From Cynocephalus volans (lineage: Eukaryota; Chordata; Mammalia; Dermoptera; Cynocephalidae): DNA of 64,000 nucleotides. The stretch lies in contig NC_084471.1 of assembly GCF_027409185.1 (NCBI RefSeq), positions 7,470,535 to 7,534,534 on the forward strand, written 5' to 3'. The notes under the pieces were generated by a model. It saw only the letters and a list, made by a program, of their open reading frames with translations. It was not told where the DNA came from and did not search any database. Of this stretch, positions 35,191-46,330 are shown in pieces (position 1 is the stretch's first letter; each line of letters begins with the position of its first letter). The position numbers were made by a program, and so were the translations under genes.

Positions 35191-35650
35191 GGGAAAACAA
35201 AAACAAAAACAATGGAGCAGTCCAAGAGGTCTGGCATCCAATTAATAGAAGTTCCAGAAAGAAAGACCAAAGAAAGTGGAGGGAAGGTATTCACCAACAA
35301 TTTTGGATATTTTTCAAAACAAAAAGACCTAAATTTATAGATTGCAAGGATCACCAAGAACCCCTCCAGGCAGTGCATAAAAAGAGTCCTATACCAGGGC
35401 ACCTCATCATGAGTTTCTGGGACAAAAAGAAGATCCCACAAGCTTCCAGAGAAAAGGAAGTGTCACACATAAGGGTCAAGGATAGCTCTGGACTTTTTGA
35501 CGGTAACACTGGCAGCTGGCAGGCGCAGGGGCAATGCCCGCAAAATGCTCGAGGAAAAGCATCTCCAACCTAGATTTCTTTACCCAGCCAAGCTATCAAT
35601 CAAATGTGAGAATAGAGTGAAGATATTTTTAAATATCCGAGGTCTTGAAA

Positions 35651-36305
35651 CACAGTTGGTCTTCATTATTCTCGGATTTCATATTTGCAAATTCACCTAC
35701 TTGCTAAAATTTATTTGTAACCCCCAAGTCAACACTTGCACGAAGTCACTGGAAGACATGCACACGGCAGCAAAATATTTGAGTCTCTTGACATGCACAT
35801 TCCCAGCTGAGGTCAAACAAAGCTATGCTCCGTCTTACTGTAGAAGCACATATTGTAGACAAGTGTCCTTTTCAAGGTCTGTTTAGTGCCCCGTTTTTCA
35901 CCTTTTTTGTGCTTTTTCTTGGCAATTTCCTTCTTTAAAATGACGCCCAAGCACAGTGCAGGGCAACTGTCCAGAGTTCCCAAGCTAAAGCAGGCTGTGC
36001 TGTGCTGTATGGAGACAATGCGTGCTCTCTCAATAGAGAAGCTTCGTTCAGGCGTGAGCGGTGAGCTGTTGGTCATGAGCTCCATGTTCATGAGTCAGCA
36101 CTACAGATTAAAGAAGGCGTCTTTAAGCAGAAACACACATAAAACAAGGTCATGTATTGATTGGTTGTTGAAAATATTCTGACCACAAACTCGTAGGACC
36201 CTAACCCTGTGTACTTCCCCTCAGAGCAATGGCTCAGGATGGGCTGATTCAGTGCTCTCAGTGACTTTACGGAACGAAACTGCCATGAATGAGAATCCAG
36301 TACAT
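35651..36305 (+). mobile_element. Tigger-type (pogo/TcMar) DNA transposon fossil
   Basis: The termini are degenerate inverted repeats: 'cagttggtcttcattattct' on the left and 'aatgagaatccagta' on the right, whose reverse complement is 'tactggattctcatt'. Inside, a + frame (about 35886-36182, 98 codons) keeps the start of a pogo/Tigger transposase: a Lys/Pro-rich beginning after the Met in 'KMTPKHS', then 'IEKLRSGVS', recalling the CENP-B-like helix-turn-helix. The roughly 650-bp length shows an internally deleted, non-autonomous copy. The catalytic DDE part is absent, so it cannot move itself. Confidence 0.7.
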
Positions 36306-36727
36306 TGCCCTTACACCCTTTCTCAGGAGGTTTCTAGAGAAGATTCTTCACCAGAATGAGACGATAGATCAAAAAAGAGGAAAACATGAAACACAGGAAA
36401 CAGGAGAAAGGCAAAGAGATCCCCAGGCCTCTGGGGAAGGGAGCCCCCAGGATGGCAGCTGGGCCCTGGGGTCTGGGGAACAGGCATGGGCTCCTGCAGG
36501 CTGACACGAGCGGAGAAGACCTGGTGCATCTGGAGTCCTGCAAGGAAAGTTTGGGATTGAATTAGTGACAATTGTGTAGAAAACTATGCAAAGGAGAGAC
36601 AAGACTAGTTGAGGACGGGGTACCACCATGCAGGGACGGGTGACAGAGATGGAGGCTTTTCCTTATCCTCACACTGGTCCAGCACTTTCTCTGTTGGGTG
36701 CTGGGTTTTACATGAATTGACTCATTT

Positions 36728-36923
36728 AAAGCTACAGCCCATTGGGCCGAGCCCGTGGCGCACTCGGTAGAGTGCTGCGCTGGGAGCGCGGCGACGCTCC
36801 CACCGCGGGTTCGGATCCTATATAAGAATGACCAGTGCACTCACTGGCTGAGTGCCGGTCACGAAAAAATGACAAAAAAAAAAAAATAATAATAATAATA
36901 ATAATAATAAAGCTACAGCCCAT
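36728..36923 (+). repeat. two-armed SINE, shortened right arm, perfect 15-bp TSD
   Basis: Body 36743-36908: 'gggccgagcccgtggcgcac' left arm with A box, B box 'gggttcggatcc', 'tatataagaatgacc' linker, short right arm 'gcactcactggctgagtg' and 'ccggtcac', then 'gaaaaaatgac', an A tail and an (AAT)n extension at 36886-36910. Target-site duplications 'aaagctacagcccat' at 36728-36742 and 36909-36923 are identical, so insertion was relatively recent. It landed beside an antisense MIR. Confidence 0.95.
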
Positions 36924-37025
36924 CAAGGCTGGGTAGACAGCTCTCAAACACGAGGGTGGATAATTAGTCCAGGACCACACAGCTAATAAGTGGCAAAGGA
37001 GGTTTGGAACCCAGGAAGGTGGCTC
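36924..37025 (-). repeat. MIR SINE fragment, reverse orientation
   Basis: 'ccaggaccacacagctaata' and 'agtggcaaaggaggtttgga' followed by 'acccaggaaggtggctcc' are the 5' part of MIR in antisense. The SINE at 36743 may have split it from more sequence to the left. Confidence 0.55.
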
Positions 37026-38284
37026 CAGTCTCCTTGCCCTTAATCACTGAAAACAGAGGTGACCACCAGTCTAAGACTGCAAGCACAGGTCTGAGGACAT
37101 GGGAAGGAGCATGTGGTGACAGAGGGCCAGGAACTGGAGAGATCCTCACCTTTCAGAATGAGGTCACTCGGTAAGGCTGACAACTAAAACAAATCCAGAT
37201 GCAGTCTCAGAGGCACTTTATTTGACAACACAGAGGTAAAAACCAAAATAATTAGTTAAAGGGGGTGAAATAGTTGCCTCTGGGGAGGGCACATAGGACA
37301 GGTGGGGGACCGGGACAGGGAGATGCTGTTTTTCTTAACAGACCTTACGGAATTATTTGCCTGTATATGTTTGATAAAAATAAAAAGTAAAAGTAAAGAA
37401 AAGAAGTAAGCAATGTTCCCTAATCCTAGATGGAGCCCGCAAGCCAGAACTGTCAGGGCAGGGCCAGGGGTGCAGGAGCCATCGCGTTTCTTGTTTGCTC
37501 TTGAGACTCCGCCTTTGACCTGACAGACACAAACCCTGGCCCTCCAGCATCACATGACCTATGGCCCCAGATTGGCTGGAGATCCCAGCAGGGAATTGCC
37601 TGCGGAGGACCCCATCTGCACTGACCTTTCTGCTCATTCTGGGGCTGCTGGTCTTGACCTATTGATGTCAACTGCAAATGAGGGATCATCCCAGGGCTGC
37701 TCTGCCGGCCCCTCATCCCAGACCGGTGCTCCGAGGGCTGTTACCTCGCACACTAATGACACAGGCACCGACACATCAGGCCCTCAAGAGACATCCCCAG
37801 CACCTGAGGTCACAGAGACAAAGTAGAATCCATGGGGGGCGGGACACTAATTCCATCTCAAATCACACGTTGGTGCCCCCACTTCAGTCCAGATGGGACT
37901 CCCTGCCCCTTTCTCCTGATGCCCCGCACTCTGACCCACAGTTGTGGGTGACAGCTTTTACTTAAGAGTCACAGGTGACAACCCCCAGAGCACATCATCT
38001 GAGACTGAGTATTAGACGCCATTACATACACATCAACCCCCTCTCTTCCCTCTTCATGTCAAACAACAATCAAAGTTGCTGCAGAATAGAGACAATTTCC
38101 TTCCTATGGGAATCTCAGATCCTAAAAAGCACACTTTTCCCCCTCACAGCTATGATGACTGTGTGTCATCTAGTCTGTCCCCCACCCTTCTTTTAGCTCG
38201 AGCAGACGCTCAGCCAGAGGAATTAATACTTCCTCGCCTGCTGAAGTGAACAGGGTTCTTGTGAGGGCCAAATGAATCACGCAG

Positions 38285-40150
38285 GCCAGGGTATTTGGGG
38301 AAATAAAAGAGTGAGAAATCCAAAGAATATTTTGAGAAATGCAAGCAATCAGCCCTCTCAGATGTTAAAATAGATGATTAAGTCCCTGATTAAACAGCAG
38401 AGCAGGCATGAATGGAACCCAATGGAGAGCAGAGAAACTTTCTCATGTATAAAAAAGAATTGAACATGTGACAAAGTTGTCTTCAGTAGATAAAGAACAA
38501 CAGAAGGAGTAGCAAATAAAAAATCAACTTGGATGCATTCTTCACACCTTTCACGTATGCTGAAAAAAGAAACTATTTATAAAGCAGAGAAAATCCGAGA
38601 AAGACTGGCCAAGTATATAAGTGAATATTGACCAGATCACTGGAGAAATGGGAACTTTCCAAGCTTTAAAGTCATCGAGGAGATTTTTTTTAAAGAGAAA
38701 GGAAAGCTGATTTGACTGTACAAAAACAAAAAATCTTCTTTACCACAGAAAAAAATTAACAGGATGGAAAACAGATGGACAACCCAACGGAAAGCAAAGG
38801 GTTAATATCAATAATCTATGAAAATCCGATACTCACTGGTAAGAAAAGCCTTAAACTAACAAGGCTTTTATTTTCTTCTATTTTTTGGAACTTGAAAAAA
38901 TGATACCAAATTTCATCTGGAAAGATAAACATGTGAGACCAGCCAGGGAAATTCCAAGGAAAAACAAAAGTAATGAAGGAAGGCTGGCTTTACCAGATGT
39001 TAAAACATATTATGAAAGTACATTAATTCTTAAAGTTTAGTACTGGAAAAGAAATAGACAGCTCAACCCAGACCAGAGTGCGGAAATGGATGGGAACATA
39101 TGTGGGAATTCAGGATGTGAATAAAAGAGGCGTTTCATATCAGAGGAAAAAGATGCATTGTTTGAAGCACAGAGCTGAGATAACTGGGTAGTCAGCCATC
39201 TGGAAAAAATAAAGTTGGATCCCTACCTCACCCCTTATACCTATATAAATTCCAGATGGACCCAAAATGTAAACAAAAAAATTGAACTGTAAAAATTCTG
39301 AAAGAAAACATGGGTGAACTTACTTATAGTCTTGGAAAGATTTTTCCAAGCAGGATACAGAACCCAGAAGTCAAAATAAAATTCACTGGGGAAAATAAAT
39401 AAGTGATAAATCTAAAGAAAATTTTGAAAAAGGTGAGGAATAAGTCTTCTCTTATATTAAAATACATGATTAATAGAGAGCACAGAAAGAGGCTTTCCTA
39501 CATAAAATAACTCAGTAAATGGTAACAATAAATAAGGGGAAGAAAGTTGAATCAATGGAGTTGGGACACCACGTAAGGAAAAATATGTTTAAATCAATTT
39601 TCACATATACATATACTGAAGAATAAATTATTTATAAGGCAAATAAAATCCTAGAAAGATTGGCCAGGTGATAAGGTAATGTTGACCAGATCCCTGGAGG
39701 AAAAGACACTTCTAAGCTTTTTAAAAGTCTGGGTCAAAAGAAAAGTATAAAGACAAAAGCTAAAGAAGGACTGACATCTCGTAGGATTAATTGCTTTAAT
39801 TTAGAAAGTGCCCATACAAGTGAGTGCAAAAAAGCCTTGTAACCTAACTGAATATTTGACAAAAGCTGTATATGAAAAGGAAGTGCCCAGAAAAAAATTA
39901 AAATGAACAATAACCGTATGAAAAATATTCAACCTCACTCATATTTAAGAAATGTAAGTTTAAAAGATAAGATGCCCATTATTACCTATCAAATGAGCCG
40001 AGATTTTTAATTTTGAAAATATCACGCGTGTACGGAGACGCAGCCGTTCCCAAACACTGTTAGTGTGGGTGTGAACCGGTCCGCCCCGCTCCGTGTAATG
40101 TCTGTGTGATTCTCGATAAGTGCATGGCCAGTCCCCGTTCACAGACATTC
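38285..40150 (+). repeat. L1 LINE ORF2/3' fragment with internal direct duplication
   Basis: The middle part (about 38880-39330) reads as the ORF2 end of an old L1 in sense: 'gataccaaatttcatctgga', 'ggctttaccagatgtta', 'ctcacccctta' and 'aattccagatggaccc'. Later text ('gtatgaaaaatattcaacc', 'tgcccattattacctatc') continues an L1M 3' region. The stretch 38285-38720 is a diverged second copy of 39380-39760. Stops and indels break all frames. Confidence 0.65.
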
Positions 40151-40169
40151 TGCGGAGATATTTTTCTAG

Positions 40170-40420
40170 TTTTAGTGTGAAAACCAGTACTGTGATGAAT
40201 GTCCTTGAACGTGTATTTTCGTATACATATGTAAATATGTTTGTATGAAAAATTCTTGGCCATGAAATGGCTCTGTGAATGGGCCTTTGCATTAAAAATT
40301 GTGTTGGATAAGTCCAAACTGCCTTCCCACAAACTTGCAGCAATTTACACTCCGACCAGTCATCTGTGAGAACACCTGTGCCCTGTACCTCCTTCAGCAC
40401 CAGAGTTATAACATTAATAC
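40170..40420 (+). repeat. LINE-derived fragment
   Basis: 'ggataagtccaaactgcctt', 'gcagcaatttacactccgac' and nearby text match a phrase found in old L1-type LINEs (zero-point text before 'ttacactcccaccagcag'). Weakly supported. Confidence 0.35.
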
Positions 40421-40924
40421 TGTTTTAATTGTTAAGTATGTAAAAAAAAAAAAAAAAGAACAGGGTAGGGGCGGGGATAGGAACCAACAGGAGCTACAAA
40501 TTGTGGCACAAATGTAAGAAATCTTTCTCCGTTCTGCCTTTGCCATTTACTTGCCATGAGATCCTCAGCATAACGCCTCTCTGCTCTGGTCCTGTTTCCC
40601 CACCTATATAACGAGGGGAGTGAAATAGATTGGTACTTCTCAAACCTACTCACCAAATGACACAGACGAGTGAATCGCTCTTTCCTCTGAGTGTCTGCAG
40701 AGACAGGGATGTGTGGGAGGTAATCCCAGCCAACTCTTCCCTTCCACACACCAGAGAGACAGCCGCACTAGGGGCTCCGCTTAAAGCAGACAGGGCTCAG
40801 GCCTCATTCCCCAGCTGTAGCCCAGGAAAGAGTGGAAGCCAATGTCTACTCTGTTCGAGAGGCTGTTGTTTTTTCCTGCCGTGAAACAGGTTGGACCCCA
40901 GGGCTGCCTTTCCTGGTGTCTTGG

Positions 40925-41220
40925 GTGTGGGCCATTCAGCATTGATCTGGTCATAAACTTGATCTTGGTCAAAAACCGTCAGTGGCTCCCAATTGCTACA
41001 CCTCCTGATTGATTCTGACCTTGAGGCTCCAGATTCTAGTTCCAGCCTCCTTCTATGGTTTGGCCAGACACACAGTCTCCATTTCCCACAAACTGAGCTT
41101 TGAAAGTACACTTTATCTGGGGGCTTTCTTTCCCTCAGTCCTTTGTTCACCTGCAATGTCCTCCCTTCTGTCTCTGTTAACTTCCTTTGCCACAATTGTG
41201 TGCACCCTTGCATAAGAATC
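40925..41220 (+). repeat. L2 LINE fragment
   Basis: 'tcagtggctcccaattgct', 'ttctagttccagcctcctt', 'tatggtttggccagaca' and 'cacctgcaatgtcctccct' appear in L2 3' order. Confidence 0.6.
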
Positions 41221-41929
41221 TATGGTGTGTAATCTGATGTGGAAATCAAAGGGCCTAGGCTCATAACAGGGAAAATCTATAAGTTTTCTGACTTGGTGAA
41301 TCTTAGAGAATCTAAGGGGAAAAAAGCTTGTATATTCAAAATAGTGCACAGTATAACTACAGTTGAGTTTGGGTGTGTATATATGTGCAGGGAAAAAGAC
41401 TGGAAGGAAATATATTAAACCTGATTGCTCTTATCTTTGAGTATCTTCATAATAACAATAACAGTCACAGTGGTGATGACGACAGCTTACAGCGTTGGGC
41501 ACTCCATGCCAAGCACCACACTCAACATTTGACATGTCCTTTTTATTCATTTTTATATTTCTCAAGTTCTCTGCAATTTTTATGTATGACTTTTATAACC
41601 AGAAAAATAAGTGCTGTTTTCTAGCATACTGTAGTTAAATCATGACAGGGAATGATTTTCATGTAATTAAAGGCAGTTTCTGGACACAGACAGCTGAGGT
41701 CAGACTCCCCCCACCCACCTTCCAGATGGAGCTCCCAAGTTTCTTGACCCCCTCATGTCCTGCTCAATCCCCCTACCCCTACAGCCCCCCTAAAAAGGCC
41801 CACCAGCTGCACCCCCACTGCACATCCTGAGAGGAACAGAGCTAGAACCCCATATCCCAGGAGTCCCCTCCCCTGGCCTGCCTGAACTGCCCAAGCTTCC
41901 ACAGCTACCTGGCAGGAGGGTGGTGGTGA

Positions 41930-42180
41930 AGAGCTGTCTCTGGCAGTCAGACAAGCCAGGACCCTGCTGTATGTCCCTGTGTGAACTTGGCCAAATGACG
42001 CCTTCCTCTGTGCCTCAGTTTCCCCATCTTGTAAAATGGCCATCATAGCAGTGCCCACCTCCTTGGTAGACCTGTGTGAGAATGAAATGGGATGAGTTAA
42101 GAAAAATGCTGAATCTAAGTCCCGGCACAGGGTAAGCACTCCATAAATAGGTGCTCTCATCACCATGATTATTATTATTT
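41930..42180 (+). repeat. MIR SINE, near full length
   Basis: 'gtgtgaacttggccaaatga', 'gcctcagtttccccatcttg', 'taaaatggccatcatagc', 'gtgagaatgaaatgggatg' and 'cggcacagggtaagcac' give a long sense MIR. Confidence 0.75.
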
Positions 42181-42429
42181 GTTACTAATTTGTTGAGGGA
42201 TGCTCAAAGGCAGACAGACAGTCCCCTCAAATAAGTACTTACGAAGAAGTCCTCTGGACCGAGGCCCAGAAAACCAGAATTTTAAAAGGATAAGTAGTCT
42301 CCGAGAGCTGGACAAGTCTGGGCAGCTGGAGGGGAAAGGGTAACTGGACTGCAGAGAGAGGTCTAAGCCCTGGACAATGGGCACCGCCTGAACTAACCAG
42401 GGCCGCTTCTTTGAGTCGTGAGAAGAGCT

Positions 42430-42665
42430 ATTTTCTTGTTTAAAGCCTTAAAGAGCTATTAAGTTGGGCAAATCACTGGTAAAACAGCTGGAAACCTAAG
42501 TAGCAATTTAAACAGCCCATTGCCCTTCCATCCCGGTGACACAGAATGTGAGCCGCCAAGGCAGGCCGTTTATGGGTCTGACATTGTCAGGCCTAAGAGG
42601 ATTGAGTGGGGACCCTTCCCCAGGCTCTGAATGCAGCCAGAGCTTTATTTAGCAAATCCACAGTT
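42430..42665. promoter_or_regulatory. candidate conserved non-coding element A
   Basis: Sequence just right of the 41.9-kb MIR has no repeat match or coding frame. It carries AT-rich factor-like motifs (two TTTAAA-type cores, 'gttgggcaaatcact', 'gtttatggg', 'gctttatttagcaaat') mixed with GC-rich stretches. I infer a possible enhancer from composition and absence of repeat decay. Confidence 0.3.
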
Positions 42666-42749
42666 TCTACCCCGCCCCCTCCTCTTTTTTTTTTTTAAGT
42701 GAGCAGACCGAACTCTGATTTTCCCTCTGTTCTCTCCCCAGCCCCCTTG

Positions 42750-43065
42750 AATCAGCCCATTCTTTCATTATGTGGAACTAATGAAGGCCTCGCAGAGTCC
42801 CTGCTCAGGAACAGGGCCTTTAAATAAAACATGTTTCATTGATCAACTTCAAAAAGTCTTTGGTGGGGTTGGAGGTGGGAGAGGGAGGAGGCAGTCGGGG
42901 TGGGGTGGAGTGGGGGAGGGTCTCCTGGCCCCTGGGAGGAAGACCATGGGGAAGTCTGCGACCGGCGAGTGACAGCCCAGGGAGGAGGGGGCGGCGCATA
43001 ATGTCTGTTTCTGTCCCCAAGATCCAATCCATTTGTTTGTTTTGTGGGCCAGCGATTCTGCAGGC
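42750..43065. promoter_or_regulatory. candidate conserved non-coding element B
   Basis: Begins 'cttgaatcagcccattcttt', then 'cattatgtggaactaatgaa' (an ATTA/TAAT pair), 'tttaaataaaacatgtttc', the palindrome TTGATCAA and 'tcaaaaagtctttgg'. After a G-rich linker with CpGs it continues with 'gcgcataatgtctgtttc' and 'ccatttgtttgttttgtggg', which has a forkhead-like core. No repeat or exon is recognisable. Enhancer-like by composition only. Confidence 0.35.
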
Positions 43066-43399
43066 GCCAGGGCCGCCTGCCTGAGGCCCCACCATTCACC
43101 CGCAGTGAACAGAAAGGAGGGCTGGATTGCTTTAAGTTTTTTATTTTATTTTTTCTTAATCTCCCCACAAATAAAAATTTTGGCCAAACAACCAGAGCTC
43201 TGGCCTTGGAGCAGTCCCCCAGGAAATGTGGTTGCCAGCTCTAAGCTTCCCTAACATCCATTCCAGCAACCTCCCCTGGGGCGCACAGTCTGAGAGGGGA
43301 GGCACCGCAGTGCAAGGACAGTGGAATCCCTGCCTTCAATAAATATGAGTATTTAGCGAGCACCTACTATGTGCCAGGTGCCTCTCTGGATTAGCTTTA

Positions 43400-43587
43400 T
43401 TTTTATGGGTTTTTAAAATTGTTTTAATTGCAAAAGCAGTTGACTATTGATTGCAAAACAATTCCGTGACACACTATGGCTACACACAGAAAAGTCGAAG
43501 TCCACTAGGGACCTCTCAATTCCACCCCTGGAAGGAAACCACTGTTAACATTCGGAGGTGTTGCTTTTTGAGACTTTCTTTACACAA

Positions 43588-43628
<41 letters not shown>

Positions 43629-44445
43629 TACACAAGCAGACATGGTTTTCTAGTTTGTTGTGGGTTTGAAAACACAGGATCACAGATCTTGTTTTAAAAC
43701 TTGTTTTTGCCACAATGTAGAAGGAACATTTTTTTCAAGACACTCCTTATTTGCTGCATATTCGTATTCTATTGTGTTTATGCCATAATTTACTCGGCCA
43801 TTCCCCTACTGGAGGATACTTAGGCTGTTTTCAAGTTTTCCTTGTTGTCAGTGATAGTATCCCAAACACCCTTGAATGGATATCTCTGTTCATGGGCAAG
43901 TATTTCTGTAGAGATTCCTGGATGGGAAATTGTTGACTCAAAGTTAGTTGCATTTTATTTTATTTTTATTTTTCCTTTTTATACAATATGTAGCATACGG
44001 TGCATTATGCATTCATCTTAAGTGCTCAGCTCAATAGCTTTTACACATGTATATAACTGTGTAATCCCACCCAGACCAAGATACAGAACACTTTCAGCAC
44101 CCTAAGAAGGCTCCTTCATGTGTCCTCCACAACAACCCCCTCCCTAGAGGTAAGAAGGAGAAGTTTAAATTTTGATAGATAAGCCCTGTATAAAATCTGT
44201 TCCAATTTACCTCCCACCAACAGTGCCCAAGACTGCCCATCTCCCAACAACCTCGCCAGCACTGGATGTTTCTGATCTTTGTTTTTTTCTGCCAGTCCCA
44301 CAGGGGAAATATGACTTAGTTGACCCCTTGGATGGGAGTGAAGCTAAGCTTTTTTTCCCAACAATACTCTGCCTTTCAGTATTTCCTCCTTTGCAAATTT
44401 CCAATGCACATCTTTTGTCCATATACTCTAGTCCCTTAAGAATTA
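43400..44445. repeat. old LINE-derived patchwork with (CA)n
   Basis: 'ggccattcccctactggagg', 'ttgttgactcaaagttag', 'gttccaatttacctcccacc' and 'ctcgccagcactggatgttt' are phrases of degenerate L1M-type elements. A 14-unit (CA)n sits at 43591-43618. The order is jumbled, so more than one fragment is likely. Confidence 0.45.
43591..43618. repeat. (CA)14 microsatellite
   Basis: An uninterrupted CA run followed by an imperfect 'tatacacacatacacaagc' extension. Confidence 0.97.
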
Positions 44446-44604
44446 ATTATCTGGTCCCCTGAAGCTTGGGATTGGTCTGAGCCCCTTTCCCTCCACATTC
44501 TCTAATTCCTCTTCCCTAATACTTCCAAACTCCTCACCTTGTTAGTTAAAGAAGAATTTAAATATCCTCCTTTGTTTGCTTTTGTGTACCCATCTTCCTG
44601 GTAT

Positions 44605-44720
44605 TTTTACCCTGGAACACCTGGGACAAGTCACTTAACCTCTCTTAGCCTCAGTTTCTCCATCCGTAAAATGGGGAGAGTCACACTTTCATGGCAAAGA
44701 TGTTTTGGGAACAAGGCGAG
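44605..44720 (+). repeat. MIR SINE fragment
   Basis: 'gggacaagtcacttaacctc', 'ttagcctcagtttctccatc' and 'gtaaaatggggagagtcac' are well-preserved sense MIR core text. Confidence 0.75.
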
Positions 44721-45284
44721 ATTGTAAACAGCCAGCTCATATTAAGAATTTATTCTCTCAGCCTTTTCTCAGGTTCCAAAATGAGGAGCTCCCCAGAACT
44801 GGATTCTTGTAGCTGAAAGGCAAGGGAAGACTAGGGATTTAGAGGCTCCAGGTCCACAGTGGTGAGGCCCCCAAGGTTTAATTTAAAGCAGTTTTTCTCA
44901 AATGCTGGGATCAGAAGGGTCTAGACTGTTCCTCAAAGAGTGTTCCAAAGAATCTTAATAGATGCTGCATGATTAAAATTAAAAGGATGTGGGTGTGGCC
45001 AAGCCAGCATGGGATACACTGGGCCAAGAAAACATATGGATGCCTCTGCTGCAGGATCTCCCAGGACCCTCAACGTGCCCACAGCTAGGTCGACTTCCCA
45101 AGAGGCAGGGTGCACGTGAGGTAGTTCCCTAGTGGATTTGACCGTGAACTCCCAGAGCAGCAGGAGAAGTACCTTAGGTTTCTGCTCTCAGAAAGCCACC
45201 TATGAAAAAGACTTGGGGTAGAGTTAAACAAATGCCTTAACCCTATTTGCAGCCTCCCTACCTAGACCAGAGGGATCTTTCTAG

Positions 45285-45780
45285 AACACAAATCTGTCAT
45301 GTCATTCTCTTGCCCCAAGCCCTCCTGTAGCCACTGCCAGGATAGAGTTGGAGCTCCCTGCTCCATGTCCACAGCTGTGCCTTCAGAACCACCAAACTAT
45401 CTGCAGCTACCTCTGCTTCCCAAGACGTTTCACGCCTCTTCTTCCTCCACTTGGAATGCTCTTAGTCCCCAAGCTACCTGTTGAACTCCTACTTTTATCC
45501 TACAAAATCCTACTTACATCTTCTGTAAAACTTTACCCTCACACGCATGCTCCTCTTCCCCCTGCCAGGCCTGTTGAGTTGATGCCTCCCTTTTTATCAC
45601 AAAACTTTATGTTGTACAGTCCTCAACCCAGCCTCTGTCTCTCTGAGAGATCACTATCTGCTCATTTCTATGCCTCACTAGACTCTGGGCTCCTGGAGGG
45701 CAGAAACTGTACCCAGAACAGTACTTGGCATAAAGTGGGTCAATTGTTTGTTGAATGACTCAATGAATGTCACTCTAACA
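45285..45780 (+). repeat. L2 LINE 3' end
   Basis: 'tgtcattctcttgccccaag', 'ccacttggaatgctcttag', 'ctgggctcctggagggcag', 'aacagtacttggcataaa' and the terminal 'tgttgaatgactcaatgaat' give a long sense L2 3' end. Confidence 0.8.
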
Positions 45781-46059
45781 AAATGTTACCCAAACAAAAG
45801 CGCAGTGGTTTGATGACAGTTGCTTTCTTCTCACTGAATTCTATGGAATTAATTATCCAGGCACAGAAACCCAAAAAGAAAGTGAAAGCCCAGTCATTGG
45901 CTTGGCAGGGAAGGCACTGCCAAAAATGCCACTGTCCCTCAGGTTCACATGAGGTAATGTCCTCTCAAGTCCTTCCTGGACAGTTCATGGTGGCAGAGCA
46001 CAGAATCCCTTTCCCTATCACCCATAACTTTGGGGGTATGACATTCTCCCTGCCTTTCA

Positions 46060-46330
46060 AGGCCTAGTGACAATGCCACCTCCTCCAAGAAGCCCTCCTG
46101 GAAGTATACAGCAAGTGCTCAGCCGAAGTTTCCTTTCTTCCTTCTTTTCTCCTAGAGCACAGCATCTGCTGTGCCTGCAGCCTGGCCTCCAATGCCCCTT
46201 CTGGCCATGGCACCCCTTTTGGAAATTCCCCAATGCCCCACAGCCTATAGTCTGGTGGGCTCACTGGGCAAGCCCTCCAAACCACCCTGACCAGTGTCAC
46301 TCACTAAACTTTCTCCTGGGAACTTGAATA
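46060..46330 (+). repeat. L2-like LINE fragment
   Basis: 'gacaatgccacctcctcca', 'agaagccctcctggaag' and 'ctcctagagcacagcatctg' match the L2 3' region, but the remaining text diverges. Confidence 0.5.
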
